Shown: positions 24,675 to 32,859, counted from the stretch's first letter. The stretch: 64,000 bases of DNA from Paenibacillus sp. FSL K6-1330 (GCF_037976825.1 NZ_CP150269.1:2059501-2123500); one strand, 5' to 3'. A program made the numbers and translations. The notes: a model not told the origin generated them from the letters alone.

Positions 24675-25211
24675 ATGAAGAAATGGGCATATTTATTAGG
24701 TGGCATTGTAATTGGGGCTCTAGTAGCTACATCCGGCAGTGCTGTTGCAGCTCAAGTTAAGAGTATGGTTGGACAGAAAGTAACTGGTGAATATAAGGTC
24801 ATCGTTAATGGTAAGGAGCTTCAGGACAAAGGTGCTGTTATTGGTGGAAGAACTAATGCGCCTGTTCGAGCCATTTCCGACTCTATAGGGGCTGAACTAA
24901 AAGTGGATAATAACACAAAGACGATCACAATTATGACGAATAATTCTTCGGATGTGTCTTCATCTTCTAAAGGAAACGAAGTAAACAACTTACAAGTGTC
25001 ACTACTACTGGAGCAAAAAAAATTCTTAGAGGAGGAAATAGAAAAGTTAGAACAGGTGAAAAAACATGACGAGGAACAGTACGCTCTTTTACAAGAAGGA
25101 TTACCTAAAGACTTACTAAAAGATTCACTTTTCAGCGTTAACAAGCAGATAACTGAAAAAAATCAGGAATTGAACAAGATTAACGCTGAACTTGAAGAGT
25201 TAAATAAATAA
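24675..25211 (+). CDS. Secreted protein with copper-amine-oxidase-like stalk domain and coiled coil
   Basis: The 178-residue product begins with a signal peptide (about 1-26, LLGGIVIGALVATSG). A stalk domain of the copper amine oxidase N-terminal type follows at about 42-92 (YKVIVNGKEL, NAPVRAISDSIGAEL), then a Ser-rich linker and a coiled coil at about 104-178. The stalk domain is common in Paenibacillus exported proteins and has no enzyme activity alone. ATG 24675 follows GGAGG. Its place between the tail tip and lysis genes suggests an accessory virion or surface protein. A terminator follows. Confidence 0.75.
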   Translation: MKKWAYLLGGIVIGALVATSGSAVAAQVKSMVGQKVTGEYKVIVNGKELQDKGAVIGGRTNAPVRAISDSIGAELKVDNNTKTITIMTNNSSDVSSSSKGNEVNNLQVSLLLEQKKFLEEEIEKLEQVKKHDEEQYALLQEGLPKDLLKDSLFSVNKQITEKNQELNKINAELEELNK

Positions 25212-25223
25212 TACACAATCAAT

Positions 25224-25256
25224 AAAGGGTCTCATCAAATCTGATGAGGCCCTTTT
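25224..25256. terminator. Strong terminator after stalk-domain gene
   Basis: AAAGGGTCTCATCA pairs with TGATGAGGCCCTTT around an AATC loop, with one T-G pair, followed by T residues. It lies between convergent genes and could work on both strands. Confidence 0.85.
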
Positions 25257-25305
25257 GTTGTGCAGATACAAATTAATAATCCACCTGTTTAGGCGGATTA
25301 TCAGA

Positions 25306-25575
25306 CTATACATTTTCTGTCGTACCGGCGTTTATACGAACAGCTTTGGTTTGGTCTTTCTTGATGTCCTGCACCACTTCAAGAATTAGACCCAGGGCAT
25401 AGATAATTGATCCTGTAACGATTCCACTAACCCACCAGATGGCAGATAGAATCCAAGCAGAGTCTTCTATTCCTAACAGGTACATCAATTCATTTTCTGT
25501 TCCAAGGAAGAAGAAACCCACGGCCGCAATCAGACCACCTAGTACAACTCCAAGGACCTTTAAAAAATCTGACAA
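25306..25575 (-). CDS. Small membrane protein, antisense, unknown
   Basis: The 89-residue protein has two hydrophobic segments, near 5-24 and 41-66, with a charged C-terminus. Longer in-frame readings to 25797 exist, but TTG 25575 is preferred because AGGGGG lies 7 nt upstream. It runs against the late genes and is richer in A+T, like a moron. A lysogen-expressed membrane protein is possible. No family is recognised. Confidence 0.6.
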   Translation of the reverse strand: MSDFLKVLGVVLGGLIAAVGFFFLGTENELMYLLGIEDSAWILSAIWWVSGIVTGSIIYALGLILEVVQDIKKDQTKAVRINAGTTENV

Positions 25576-25666
25576 AACAATTCCCCCTAAAGATAATTTA
25601 CAGGGGTAATGATAACAGAATGAGGAAGTATTTTCCATGATATTTAAAATGAACAGGTCGAATTTA

Positions 25667-25690
25667 GAGCCTAAATAGGCTCTTTTATTT
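25667..25690 (+). terminator. Hairpin with T-run before lysis genes
   Basis: GAGCCT (25667-25672) and AGGCTC (25677-25682) form a 6-bp stem with an AAAT loop, followed by TTTTATTTT. It would block read-through into the lysis genes from upstream. Confidence 0.6.
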
Positions 25691-25710
25691 TGCCTGAGAG
25701 GAGGTGTCAT

Positions 25711-25902
25711 ATGGCAAGGATGACGAAGGTAGAGCTGCTTATCGATCTGACAACTCCGGTAGAAGAAATTGCCGCAGTGATTAACATTATGCTTCAAGCA
25801 TATCCGGACCAGTGGCTCGAAATCTTACAAGCAGTTGATCATGATATCGGTGAGACACTCGCTAAATTACAGAAGTCCGACAAATCTGAGAATGAAGAAT
25901 AG
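25711..25902 (+). CDS. Small phage protein of unknown function, first of lysis region
   Basis: The 63-residue acidic protein starts at ATG 25711 behind GAGGAGGTG, a strong site. It has no hydrophobic segment. It is encoded just before two holin-like genes and probably is co-transcribed with them. No family is recognised. Confidence 0.6.
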   Translation: MARMTKVELLIDLTTPVEEIAAVINIMLQAYPDQWLEILQAVDHDIGETLAKLQKSDKSENEE

Positions 25903-25960
25903 TTATGTGCCTATGGGTGGTCCAGGGGCTATTTCTATTAGAGATACAGGGGGAAGGGCG

Positions 25961-26158
25961 ATGGAGAATGAAGTCGTTAAATACTTTATAACACAAGGAC
26001 CATTTGCCTTGTTATTTGTATGGCTGCTAATTTATGTGATGCGAGCCAACAAGGAACGAGAGGGTAGATTACAGGATTTGTTGGACAAGTTTAGTGATAA
26101 ATATGACGTGATTATCGGAGAACTTCGAGACATCAAAGATCGATTCCCAAGGCACTGA
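25961..26158 (+). CDS. BhlA/UviB-type holin-like protein
   Basis: The 65-residue protein has one N-terminal membrane segment (about 10-27, PFALLFVWLLIYVM) followed by a charged helical tail (NKEREGRLQDLLDKF), the exact build of BhlA/UviB holin-like proteins. ATG 25961 follows GGGGGAAGGG. It precedes a second holin and an amidase, which supports a role in lysis timing or bacteriocin-like release. Confidence 0.8.
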   Translation: MENEVVKYFITQGPFALLFVWLLIYVMRANKEREGRLQDLLDKFSDKYDVIIGELRDIKDRFPRH

Positions 26159-26188
26159 TAAATAAAAATTTGAGAGGTTGTGTGAAAT

Positions 26189-26455
26189 ATGGAATGGAAA
26201 ATGATTTTTGAACTTATTGATCCGCGGCTACTAATCGTTGTGGCTGCATGCTGGGTTATTGGCTGGGTTCTGAAGAGAACCCCTAAAGTTCCGGATTGGA
26301 GCATCGTATACATTGTGATAATCGTTGCTGTCTGGTTGACGATCGGTCTGCTTGGATGGTCGGTTGAAGCGATTATTCAGGGAATCCTTGCAGGGTCCTT
26401 TGCTGTATTTGGACACCAGGCAATCAAACAAACGAAAGAAGGGATTAAGTTATGA
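26189..26455 (+). CDS. Phage holin
   Basis: The 88-residue protein has three hydrophobic segments (about 13-28, 38-60 and 62-78) and a basic C-terminus (KQTKEGIKL), a common holin layout. It overlaps the amidase gene by 4 bp (ATGA), so the two are translated together. ATG 26189 follows GAGAGGTTG. Holins make the membrane permeable so the amidase reaches the wall. The exact holin family is not assigned. Confidence 0.8.
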   Translation: MEWKMIFELIDPRLLIVVAACWVIGWVLKRTPKVPDWSIVYIVIIVAVWLTIGLLGWSVEAIIQGILAGSFAVFGHQAIKQTKEGIKL

Positions 26456-27177
26456 GGAAGGTATGGATTGATGCTGGTCATGGCGGGAAGGACCCGGGAG
26501 CTGTTGGTAATGGCCTTAAGGAAAAGGATATTGTCTTAGCGGTATCCCTCGGAGTGAAGAAGAAGCTGGAAAGTGATTACGAGGGAGTACAGGTGGAACT
26601 CTCTCGATCAACGGATGTATTTCTTGAGCTCAAAGAGCGGACGGATGCGGCCAACAAAGCCGTGGCGGATCTGCTGGTTTCCATACACTGTAACGCAGGC
26701 GGTGGCGCTGGTGGGTTTGAATCCTTCAGGTATACCAATGCTTCAGCTGCCTCACGGTCCCTACAAAATGTGCTGCATTCCGAGATCATGATTGCACTTA
26801 AGCCGTATAATGTGAGAGATCGTGGACAGAAGGCTGCGAACCTGCACATGTGCCGTGAATCTAAGATGCCGGCAGTTTTGACCGAAAACCTGTTTATCGA
26901 TGTGGCGAATGATGCAGTGAAGCTTAAACGGCAGGATGTTATTGATGCATTGATTGCCGGTCATGTCGCGGGGATCGCGAAATATCTGGGACTCAAGAAA
27001 AAGGAGGGTAAACCTATGAGTAATCCAAACCGCGATATTAATGTGGCAAGCCCTTGGGCAGTATCTGCGTGGGAAGCAGCGACAAAGCTAGGATACTTTG
27101 ATGGAACACGCCCTGGTTCACCCATTACACGTGAAGAATTGGCTATTGTCATAATGCGAATGGAAAACAAGAAGTAA
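26452..27177 (+). CDS. N-acetylmuramoyl-L-alanine amidase (endolysin)
   Basis: This zinc-dependent amidase cleaves the bond between MurNAc and L-alanine. The 241-residue protein has an amidase_3 domain at 1-180: the zinc ligands are H10 (DAGHGGKDPG), E24 and H79 (SIHCNAGG), and E145 is the catalytic glutamate. A C-terminal segment at about 196-238 (AWEAATKLGYFDG, ITREELAIVI) resembles a single SLH-type repeat and may anchor the enzyme to the cell wall. No signal peptide is present, so export needs the holin. It is the last gene of the late operon before a terminator. Confidence 0.92.
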   Translation: MRKVWIDAGHGGKDPGAVGNGLKEKDIVLAVSLGVKKKLESDYEGVQVELSRSTDVFLELKERTDAANKAVADLLVSIHCNAGGGAGGFESFRYTNASAASRSLQNVLHSEIMIALKPYNVRDRGQKAANLHMCRESKMPAVLTENLFIDVANDAVKLKRQDVIDALIAGHVAGIAKYLGLKKKEGKPMSNPNRDINVASPWAVSAWEAATKLGYFDGTRPGSPITREELAIVIMRMENKK

Positions 27178-27217
27178 TTTACAAATTGTCCCAATTGGTT
27201 TATGATTAAATTACAAA

Positions 27218-27274
27218 ACCGATGGCATCGGTAAAAAGAACCTCGCTGGCTTAGGCTGGTGGGGTCTTTTTTTG
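27218..27274 (+). terminator. Double hairpin terminator after endolysin gene
   Basis: A small hairpin, ACCGAT-GGC-ATCGGT (27218-27232), is followed by a GC-rich stem: ACCTCGCTGGC (27240-27250) pairs with GCTGGTGGGGT (27255-27265), with G-T pairs, and then eight T. A close relative lies at 31862-31919. Confidence 0.85.
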
Positions 27275-27330
27275 TTTTTAGAAAAGTATGAACTCCTTGT
27301 TACATAAAAAGGAGCTCAATGAAGTGTCAT

Positions 27331-27359
27331 TTAATATTTAATGAAACCGATATTATAAT
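27331..27359 (+). promoter_or_regulatory. Probable promoter of secreted propeller gene
   Basis: TTAATA at 27331-27336 and a perfect TATAAT at 27354-27359 are separated by 17 nt, 31 nt upstream of the start. The weak -35 and strong -10 suggest low constitutive transcription independent of the late operon. Confidence 0.55.
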
Positions 27360-27390
27360 AGAATACTTATTTTGAAAGGAGATATTTTAA

Positions 27391-29091
27391 TTGAAATCAT
27401 TTATTAAAAAAGGATTTAATTTACTATTAGCTTCAGGGTTAATCGCATCAGTGTTACTGCAAGCAGAAGTTACAAACGCGTCATCAGTTCCATTTACTCA
27501 GGGGGCAGGATATCAGCAAGGAGCTTATGATACAGAAGCTATGCAACCAGTAGGTTATAATTGGGATCACAACTCACGATATGCTGGAGTTACAAAAAAT
27601 CCATTTGTTAAGTGGACATATCAAACTAAAGGAGTAAATCCATTACCTTTAGTAATTGATAGAGATGGAACAGTAATTACAACAAGTCGCAATGTTTCGG
27701 CTGATACCAGTGAAATATATGCTATAAATTCAGATGGGAGCTTGAAGTGGAAGACATTAATGGGTGGACAAAGTTTGTATACTTCACCAGTAATAAGTGC
27801 TGATAAAAATCTTATAATGCAGGATAATTATTCTCTCATAAACATTAATAGTGACAATGGAACAAAGATGTCATTTAGTGACAGTTTTATAAATAAGATA
27901 AATTATTTCTACGAACCAGTTATTGATAGAGAAGGAACAGTGTACACAGCTGGCGTTGGACCAACTAGTGCTTTGATTGCTTTCAAACCTGACGGAAAAG
28001 TAAAATGGTCAACGGGAAATTCTAGTTATTATAAAAGTGATATGGTTCTATCTAAAGAAGGAAAATTGTACTTCAAATATAGTGGGAAAGGTTACAATTT
28101 ATTAACCGCCTATAATTCAGTGAACGGCAACAAATTATGGGACTATGGTATAGAGGTCTATGGTAGTAATGGTATTGGAACTGTACCTGCTATTGGAAGC
28201 GATGGAACAATATACATTGTTGATGCATCGGGATATATACATGCAATAAATCCTGATGGTAGTGTTAAATGGAAAAAAGAATTACCAAATAGCTTAAATA
28301 AAAATGTTGCTGACCCTATAGTCGGAAGAAACGGTTCAATTTATGTGCCTCACCCTGATAAAAACCTATACGCTTATGATTCTTTCGGAAATCCAAAGTG
28401 GGTTTTTAAAACCACTAGTAAAGTATCCACTCCTCTAATTGATAAAAATAATAATATATATTTTGTTGAGGGCAAGAATGTAAAAGCAATAAACTCGGAT
28501 GGTCAAGAGATATGGTCATACACATTGGATTGGTATGATAATGCTCATGGATATAGTGTAGCAATAGCCTCAGATGGAACAATCTATGTTGAAGATAATC
28601 AAGGGAAATTATATGCAATTGGTGGTGATGTTGAAGTAAGTACTCCAACCAACCCAGAAGAGGGACAACACGGATTACGCGCTGAGTATTTCAACAATGA
28701 TGACTTAACAGATAAAAAGGTAGATCGAATAGATTCCAATATAGATTTTGATTGGGACTTAGGTTCTCCAGATCCATTAATCGATCCAGAAACGTTTTCA
28801 GTACGATGGACAGGAAAGATTCAATCAGAACGTACAGGTACTCATAACTTTCATATTTATTCAGATGATGGAGCCAGATTGTGGATCAACAATAAGTTGA
28901 TAATTGATCATTGGGTTCCCCAAGGTGATGGAGAGTTAACAGGCCAAATTTGGTTAGAGGCCGGTGAAAAATACGACTTTAAAATGGAGTATTTTAACGG
29001 AGCGACTTATGGGCGTGCTCAGCTTTCATGGTCCGATAGTGATTTTTTGTTTAAGGAAGTAATATCATCTAAAGCTTTCTATTTGAATTAA
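27391..29091 (+). CDS. Secreted PQQ-like beta-propeller protein with PA14 domain
   Basis: The 566-residue protein has a signal peptide (about 1-31, ending VTNASS). About 380 residues of PQQ-type propeller repeats follow, each with a DG-x-W turn such as AINSDGSLKWK, AFKPDGKVKWS and AINPDGSVKWK. A PA14 domain lies at about 430-560 (GLRAEYFNNDDLTD, SVRWTGKI, YSDDGARLWINN). PA14 domains bind sugars or other surface partners. Start TTG 27391 is set by AAAGGAGATA. No catalytic residues of a dehydrogenase are evident, so it likely binds rather than oxidises. It is AT-rich cargo with its own promoter, probably expressed by the lysogen. Confidence 0.88.
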   Translation: MKSFIKKGFNLLLASGLIASVLLQAEVTNASSVPFTQGAGYQQGAYDTEAMQPVGYNWDHNSRYAGVTKNPFVKWTYQTKGVNPLPLVIDRDGTVITTSRNVSADTSEIYAINSDGSLKWKTLMGGQSLYTSPVISADKNLIMQDNYSLININSDNGTKMSFSDSFINKINYFYEPVIDREGTVYTAGVGPTSALIAFKPDGKVKWSTGNSSYYKSDMVLSKEGKLYFKYSGKGYNLLTAYNSVNGNKLWDYGIEVYGSNGIGTVPAIGSDGTIYIVDASGYIHAINPDGSVKWKKELPNSLNKNVADPIVGRNGSIYVPHPDKNLYAYDSFGNPKWVFKTTSKVSTPLIDKNNNIYFVEGKNVKAINSDGQEIWSYTLDWYDNAHGYSVAIASDGTIYVEDNQGKLYAIGGDVEVSTPTNPEEGQHGLRAEYFNNDDLTDKKVDRIDSNIDFDWDLGSPDPLIDPETFSVRWTGKIQSERTGTHNFHIYSDDGARLWINNKLIIDHWVPQGDGELTGQIWLEAGEKYDFKMEYFNGATYGRAQLSWSDSDFLFKEVISSKAFYLN

Positions 29092-29103
29092 TTTAAGGTA
29101 TGC

Positions 29104-29146
29104 AAAAACCCTGTCCGCTTAAATACTGGCAGGGTTTTCTTTATTT
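29104..29146. terminator. Bidirectional terminator between convergent genes
   Basis: AAAACCCTG (29105-29113) pairs with CAGGGTTTT (29130-29138), with A/T-rich flanks on both sides. The hairpin overlaps the 3' end of the minus-strand gene at 29119. Confidence 0.85.
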
Positions 29147-29328
29147 TTATTACGATTCTTAATCCAATCGAATAGTGCCCGTGATTGTTCCAGTGTGTAA
29201 AAATTCTTGAAGAACTCTATACTGATTGCCATGTCGGACATATCCAAATATTCTTGTAGTAGGTCCTCTGTAACATAAAAACAAAATTCTCCATGCGCGT
29301 TAAACGTGGTGAACTGAATCTCTTCCAT
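29119..29328 (-). CDS. Small AT-rich gene of unknown function
   Basis: The 69-residue protein starts at ATG 29326-29328 behind AAGGAAGGA on the minus strand. It is acidic and aromatic-rich, with no signal peptide or membrane segment. It points away from the helicase operon and ends in a terminator. Possibly it is a regulatory or partner gene of the cargo block; the sequence itself shows no domain. Confidence 0.6.
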   Translation of the reverse strand: MEEIQFTTFNAHGEFCFYVTEDLLQEYLDMSDMAISIEFFKNFYTLEQSRALFDWIKNRNKNKENPASI

Positions 29329-29571
29329 CTTCTTGATCCTTCCTTGGCATGTTTACACGTATCTTACCTTATAGTTGCTTATATCCAACTCAAGAAAATT
29401 CCGCATAATTGGACCAAAACAAATATGTAACAACGTGACAACGTAACTACCTCATTATAAAAATCCCAAAAATGTATTCTGCACGATTGTTCAGGAGGGC
29501 CCTTGTAATGTTGGTGGTGACTTTTCCCTTAAATGATAATAATCCCCGTAAGAGGAAGGTATTTAGACCTA

Positions 29572-29605
29572 TTTGTCGAATTATAATACTAAAATATACG
29601 ACAAA
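29572..29605. promoter_or_regulatory. Inverted repeat around -10 of helicase operon (putative operator)
   Basis: TTTGTCG (29572-29578) and CGACAAA (29599-29605) are perfect inverted copies 20 nt apart. A TATAAT at 29582-29587 lies between them, and AGGGAG then leads to ATG 29617. A repressor bound here would silence the operon. The 240 bases from 29329 to 29571 hold no convincing gene, only AT-rich spacer and a weak open frame without ribosome binding site. Confidence 0.6.
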
Positions 29606-29616
29606 GGGAGTAAACA

Positions 29617-31488
29617 ATGAATTTAAATTACTTTATCGAGTCGATGCCCAATATTGATTCTAATCAAAGTTTACGAGAACCACAGGTTGATGCTTATCGT
29701 GCTGTGTATAAACATTTTGTAAACGATAAAAAGAAAGAGCACTCAATTATTGTTCTTCCAACAGGAGTTGGAAAGACAGGATTAATGGGGATTCTTCCAT
29801 TTGGCATTTCATTTGGGCGCGTTTTAATTGTGACTCCTCAACTTGTTATAAAAGATGCAGTTTTAGACTCCCTCGACCCTGAACATCCTAGGAATTTTTG
29901 GCTTGCAAGAAATATCTTTGAGAAGTATGAAGATTTGCCTTCTGTAATTGAATATGATCGTAAGACAAGCGATTGGGAGTTACAAGAAGCCAACATAGTT
30001 ATACTTAATATTCAAAAGTTACAAGAGAGATTGGATAGCTCACTTATAAATAGAGTTCCTTCTAATTTTTTTGATGTAATAATTATTGACGAAGCTCATC
30101 ATTCCACTGCTCCAACGTGGGAAACTTCAATGGAATTCTTTTCAGATGCTAAAGTCATTAAGTTAACAGGTACCCCATTTAGGACAGATGGTGAAAAAAT
30201 AGAGGGTGAATTTGTTTACAAATATCCACTAAGTAAAGCAATGGCAAAAGGGTTTGTGAAGAGTTTAGAGAGAATTCACTATATACCCGATCAAATTTTC
30301 CTAACACTCAATAAAAAGGATGATACTGTTTATTCCCTTGAACAAATTCGAGATATGAATTTAAAGGATGAGGATTGGGTGACAAAATCTATCGCCTATT
30401 CAAAGGAGTGTAGTATCAAGGTTGTAGAGGAGAGTATTAAGATTCTCGAAGAAAAAAGAAAAACTGGTATACCGCATAAGATAATTGCCGTTGCTTGCAG
30501 TATTTGGCATGCCGAGCAAATACAAGAGCTATATGAGCAGCAGGGTTTAGACGTTTCCCTAGTACATAGTAAGTTAAAAAAAGATGAATTAGCAGTAAGA
30601 TTAAAATCAATCGAAAATCATAAGGTTCAGGTTGTAATTCATGTAGCAAAACTCGGAGAAGGTTATGACCATAAATACTTATCGATAGCGGCTATATTTA
30701 GACCATTTAGATCACAACTTCCATACGAACAATTTGTTGGAAGGGTGCTAAGATCAATTGATGCTGAAGAAGTTGTTTCTCCCGAAGATAATATTGCTTG
30801 TGTGGTACATCATAAAGAATTGGGATTAGATAAGTTGTGGGAGTTCTACAAAAATGAAAAAAAGAAAAGTGACGTCATTAAGTACCTAGATCGCAGTGAA
30901 GAATCTTTTGAACGTTTAACCAAAGCTAGGGTTGAAAAGCAAACTGGAGACGTGATTGAAGATGGAATAGGAATTACTGAGAAGGATATTTTTATTGGAA
31001 CAGAACTACTAGAAGAACGAGAGAGACGTATTAATGAAGAACATCAAAAGTTAAATCAATTAAAAGAGTTACTACCTAACTTACCGGATGAAACTCTAAG
31101 ACAAATGATCCGCCGAGAAGAGGAAGGAGAACCAAGTGCTAAGATTCTTCGACCAGATAAATTCTTGTACCGGAAGAAAAGAGATTTGGATGACAGGATA
31201 AAAAAAGAAATGGTCCCTGAAATAATTTTGCAATATAATATCTCTAATGAAGGAAATGAACTGAGCAACTCGAAATTATTCACAGGGAAATATAGTTGGC
31301 TCCTCAAAAGAGTGCAAAGTAATACTGGTTTAATAGCTGCATACATTGAGAAGAGAGTAAATGATCTTGTAGGAAATCATGACCGAAATACTTGGAAACC
31401 AGAGGAGTACGACGCTGCAAAACAACATGCAGAAGATGTGTTTATTCTTATACAGAAGATACTGGATTCCGAATTGAAAAAGGAGTAG
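29617..31488 (+). CDS. SF2 DEAD/DEAH-box helicase, prophage cargo
   Basis: The 623-residue protein is a superfamily 2 ATPase of the type III restriction/DEAD group. A Q-like motif LREPQVDAY (19-27) comes first, then Walker A LPTGVGKT (47-54), DEAH (158-161), motif III TGTPFRTD (184-191), motif V (342-351) and motif VI QFVGRVLR (372-379). The last 240 residues (about 390-623) carry no recognised nuclease or methylase motif and are highly charged and helical. It has no adjacent restriction partner but is followed 5 nt later by a small acidic gene. AT-rich, unlike the structural genes, so likely acquired. A role in phage defence or superinfection exclusion is inference. Confidence 0.85.
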   Translation: MNLNYFIESMPNIDSNQSLREPQVDAYRAVYKHFVNDKKKEHSIIVLPTGVGKTGLMGILPFGISFGRVLIVTPQLVIKDAVLDSLDPEHPRNFWLARNIFEKYEDLPSVIEYDRKTSDWELQEANIVILNIQKLQERLDSSLINRVPSNFFDVIIIDEAHHSTAPTWETSMEFFSDAKVIKLTGTPFRTDGEKIEGEFVYKYPLSKAMAKGFVKSLERIHYIPDQIFLTLNKKDDTVYSLEQIRDMNLKDEDWVTKSIAYSKECSIKVVEESIKILEEKRKTGIPHKIIAVACSIWHAEQIQELYEQQGLDVSLVHSKLKKDELAVRLKSIENHKVQVVIHVAKLGEGYDHKYLSIAAIFRPFRSQLPYEQFVGRVLRSIDAEEVVSPEDNIACVVHHKELGLDKLWEFYKNEKKKSDVIKYLDRSEESFERLTKARVEKQTGDVIEDGIGITEKDIFIGTELLEERERRINEEHQKLNQLKELLPNLPDETLRQMIRREEEGEPSAKILRPDKFLYRKKRDLDDRIKKEMVPEIILQYNISNEGNELSNSKLFTGKYSWLLKRVQSNTGLIAAYIEKRVNDLVGNHDRNTWKPEEYDAAKQHAEDVFILIQKILDSELKKE

Positions 31489-31493
31489 TGAAT

Positions 31494-31817
31494 ATGAAGA
31501 GTGGAATACACTCACTGTACAATTTAGAAGAGGGGCATATAATAATGCCCTCAGAATTGATCGCTAATGCTAAACTTCCTAACTATGAGTATGTTAAGTT
31601 TCACAAGGGACTGGAAGGTTTAACTGTTGAGTGTTGCTGCTTACTAGATGATGACACCAAGGTATTGTTTAACTATTATTTCGATGAAAATGATAGGTTG
31701 CTACGTTTAATAGCTGATGATCATGAATACCAAGAAGTATTATTTGATCGATACAGTGAAGCTAAAAAGCTTAGAAGTAAGTTGTATGCTGATAAAGGTA
31801 TCTTGACGAGTAAATAA
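31494..31817 (+). CDS. Small acidic protein, operon partner of helicase
   Basis: The 107-residue acidic protein starts at ATG 31494 behind AAAGGAG, which lies within the end of the helicase gene. The short distance (5 nt) means both are translated from one mRNA. It has two cysteines in a Cys-Cys-Cys run (VECCCLL at about 42-48) and otherwise alternating beta and charged segments, with no recognised domain. It may modulate or target the helicase. Confidence 0.72.
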   Translation: MKSGIHSLYNLEEGHIIMPSELIANAKLPNYEYVKFHKGLEGLTVECCCLLDDDTKVLFNYYFDENDRLLRLIADDHEYQEVLFDRYSEAKKLRSKLYADKGILTSK

Positions 31818-31861
31818 GCATAATGTACAAATTATATTCAGCGGAAACACCGTGGTGTAAT

Positions 31862-31919
31862 CCGATGGTATCGGTAGAAATAACTCTGCAGCTTAATTGC
31901 ATGCAGGGTTATTTTTTTA
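31862..31919 (+). terminator. Double hairpin terminator after cargo operon, related to 27218-27274
   Basis: CCGAT-GGT-ATCGG (31862-31874) is followed after a short spacer by TAACTCTGCA (31881-31890) pairing with TGCAGGGTTA (31902-31911), then a T-run. The first hairpin and its spacer copy those at 27218. The same site can serve the minus-strand ligase gene that ends at 31927. Confidence 0.82.
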
Positions 31920-31926
31920 TTTCATA

Positions 31927-32775
31927 TCATCCTATGAGCTCAGTTAATACCGGCGTCCGCAACATCCCCGATTTGAACCAGTTTCTAAATTTCACCCGCC
32001 CCCTGATCGTTGGACTCAAATAAACAAATTTCTTATCCTCGCCTGTTACAAGTGATCGACTCATTGAATAGAACTCTTTCCTGGTTGCCTTTGTTACGTA
32101 TTCCACAATTCCAGCAGGCCGGAGTTCGCCTGACTCATTCTGAACCGCGGCAAGTAATCCGAATTCGTCTTTCCTGTACCCGGTTATAATCACGTCAGTA
32201 TACGACCAATTGATAACCTTCTGCCAGGCTGGTGATCGACTGCTTACATATAGACTATTCTTTCGCTTGCCGACCATCCCTTCAAGTTTTCGATTCACCA
32301 TCTGATTAAACAACGCCTCGCCCGCGCCTTCCACGAAGGGGATGACGCCAAATTGCTGATTTGGCATTTTTATGCCGGCAAGGATCTCTTTGCGCTGTAG
32401 CAGTGGCATCTTCCGAAGGTCTTGCCCTTTGTATTGCAATATGTCGAACACAACAAACGTAACTGGAGAAGCTATGGTCAGTTGCTTGATGCGCTGGTCC
32501 TTACTTGCTTTAAACCGGATCATGACTTCCTCAAAGTCCACGCCGTCGGGACCGGCACACGCTACTTCTCCATCCAGAAGGATGTCATCATCAAACGGAA
32601 CCAACAATTCGGGGTATTGTTGGGTACATTCCGTTTCGTGACGAGTATAGAGCCGTATCCGGCCGGACTGTTGGGAGAACAAGAGCCTGTGCCCGTCTAT
32701 TTTAGGCTCGAATATATAGTTTGAATGACTGAATGGGTTTTTAGCTGTTGCGAGTAACATCGGATCAATAAACAT
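31927..32775 (-). CDS. ATP-dependent DNA ligase (SPbeta LigB/YoqV type)
   Basis: The 282-residue protein seals nicks with ATP. The adenylation lysine is K25 in EPKIDGHR; other ligase motifs include LLDGEV (about 84-90), FVVFDIL (about 106-112), EGMVGKR (about 162-168) and WQKVINW (about 181-187). It lacks the DNA-binding N-terminal domain of large ligases, which is normal for phage-type LigB such as SPbeta YoqV. It is transcribed away from the LexA-box promoter region, with GTGAGGTG before its ATG. The GC content is close to the phage average, unlike the adjacent cargo. Confidence 0.88.
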   Translation of the reverse strand: MFIDPMLLATAKNPFSHSNYIFEPKIDGHRLLFSQQSGRIRLYTRHETECTQQYPELLVPFDDDILLDGEVACAGPDGVDFEEVMIRFKASKDQRIKQLTIASPVTFVVFDILQYKGQDLRKMPLLQRKEILAGIKMPNQQFGVIPFVEGAGEALFNQMVNRKLEGMVGKRKNSLYVSSRSPAWQKVINWSYTDVIITGYRKDEFGLLAAVQNESGELRPAGIVEYVTKATRKEFYSMSRSLVTGEDKKFVYLSPTIRGRVKFRNWFKSGMLRTPVLTELIG

Positions 32776-32859
32776 AAAAACACCTCACTGTAATTATAAC
32801 GTTCAAGGTTATACTGATCAGGCGGTAAGTTATGTCATTACATAAGGGTTAAATTTACA

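Noticed and set aside
29472..29657. Small plus-strand open frame before the helicase
   Set aside because: It runs into the helicase start in another frame, has no ribosome binding site or known motif, and overlaps the operator-like repeat.
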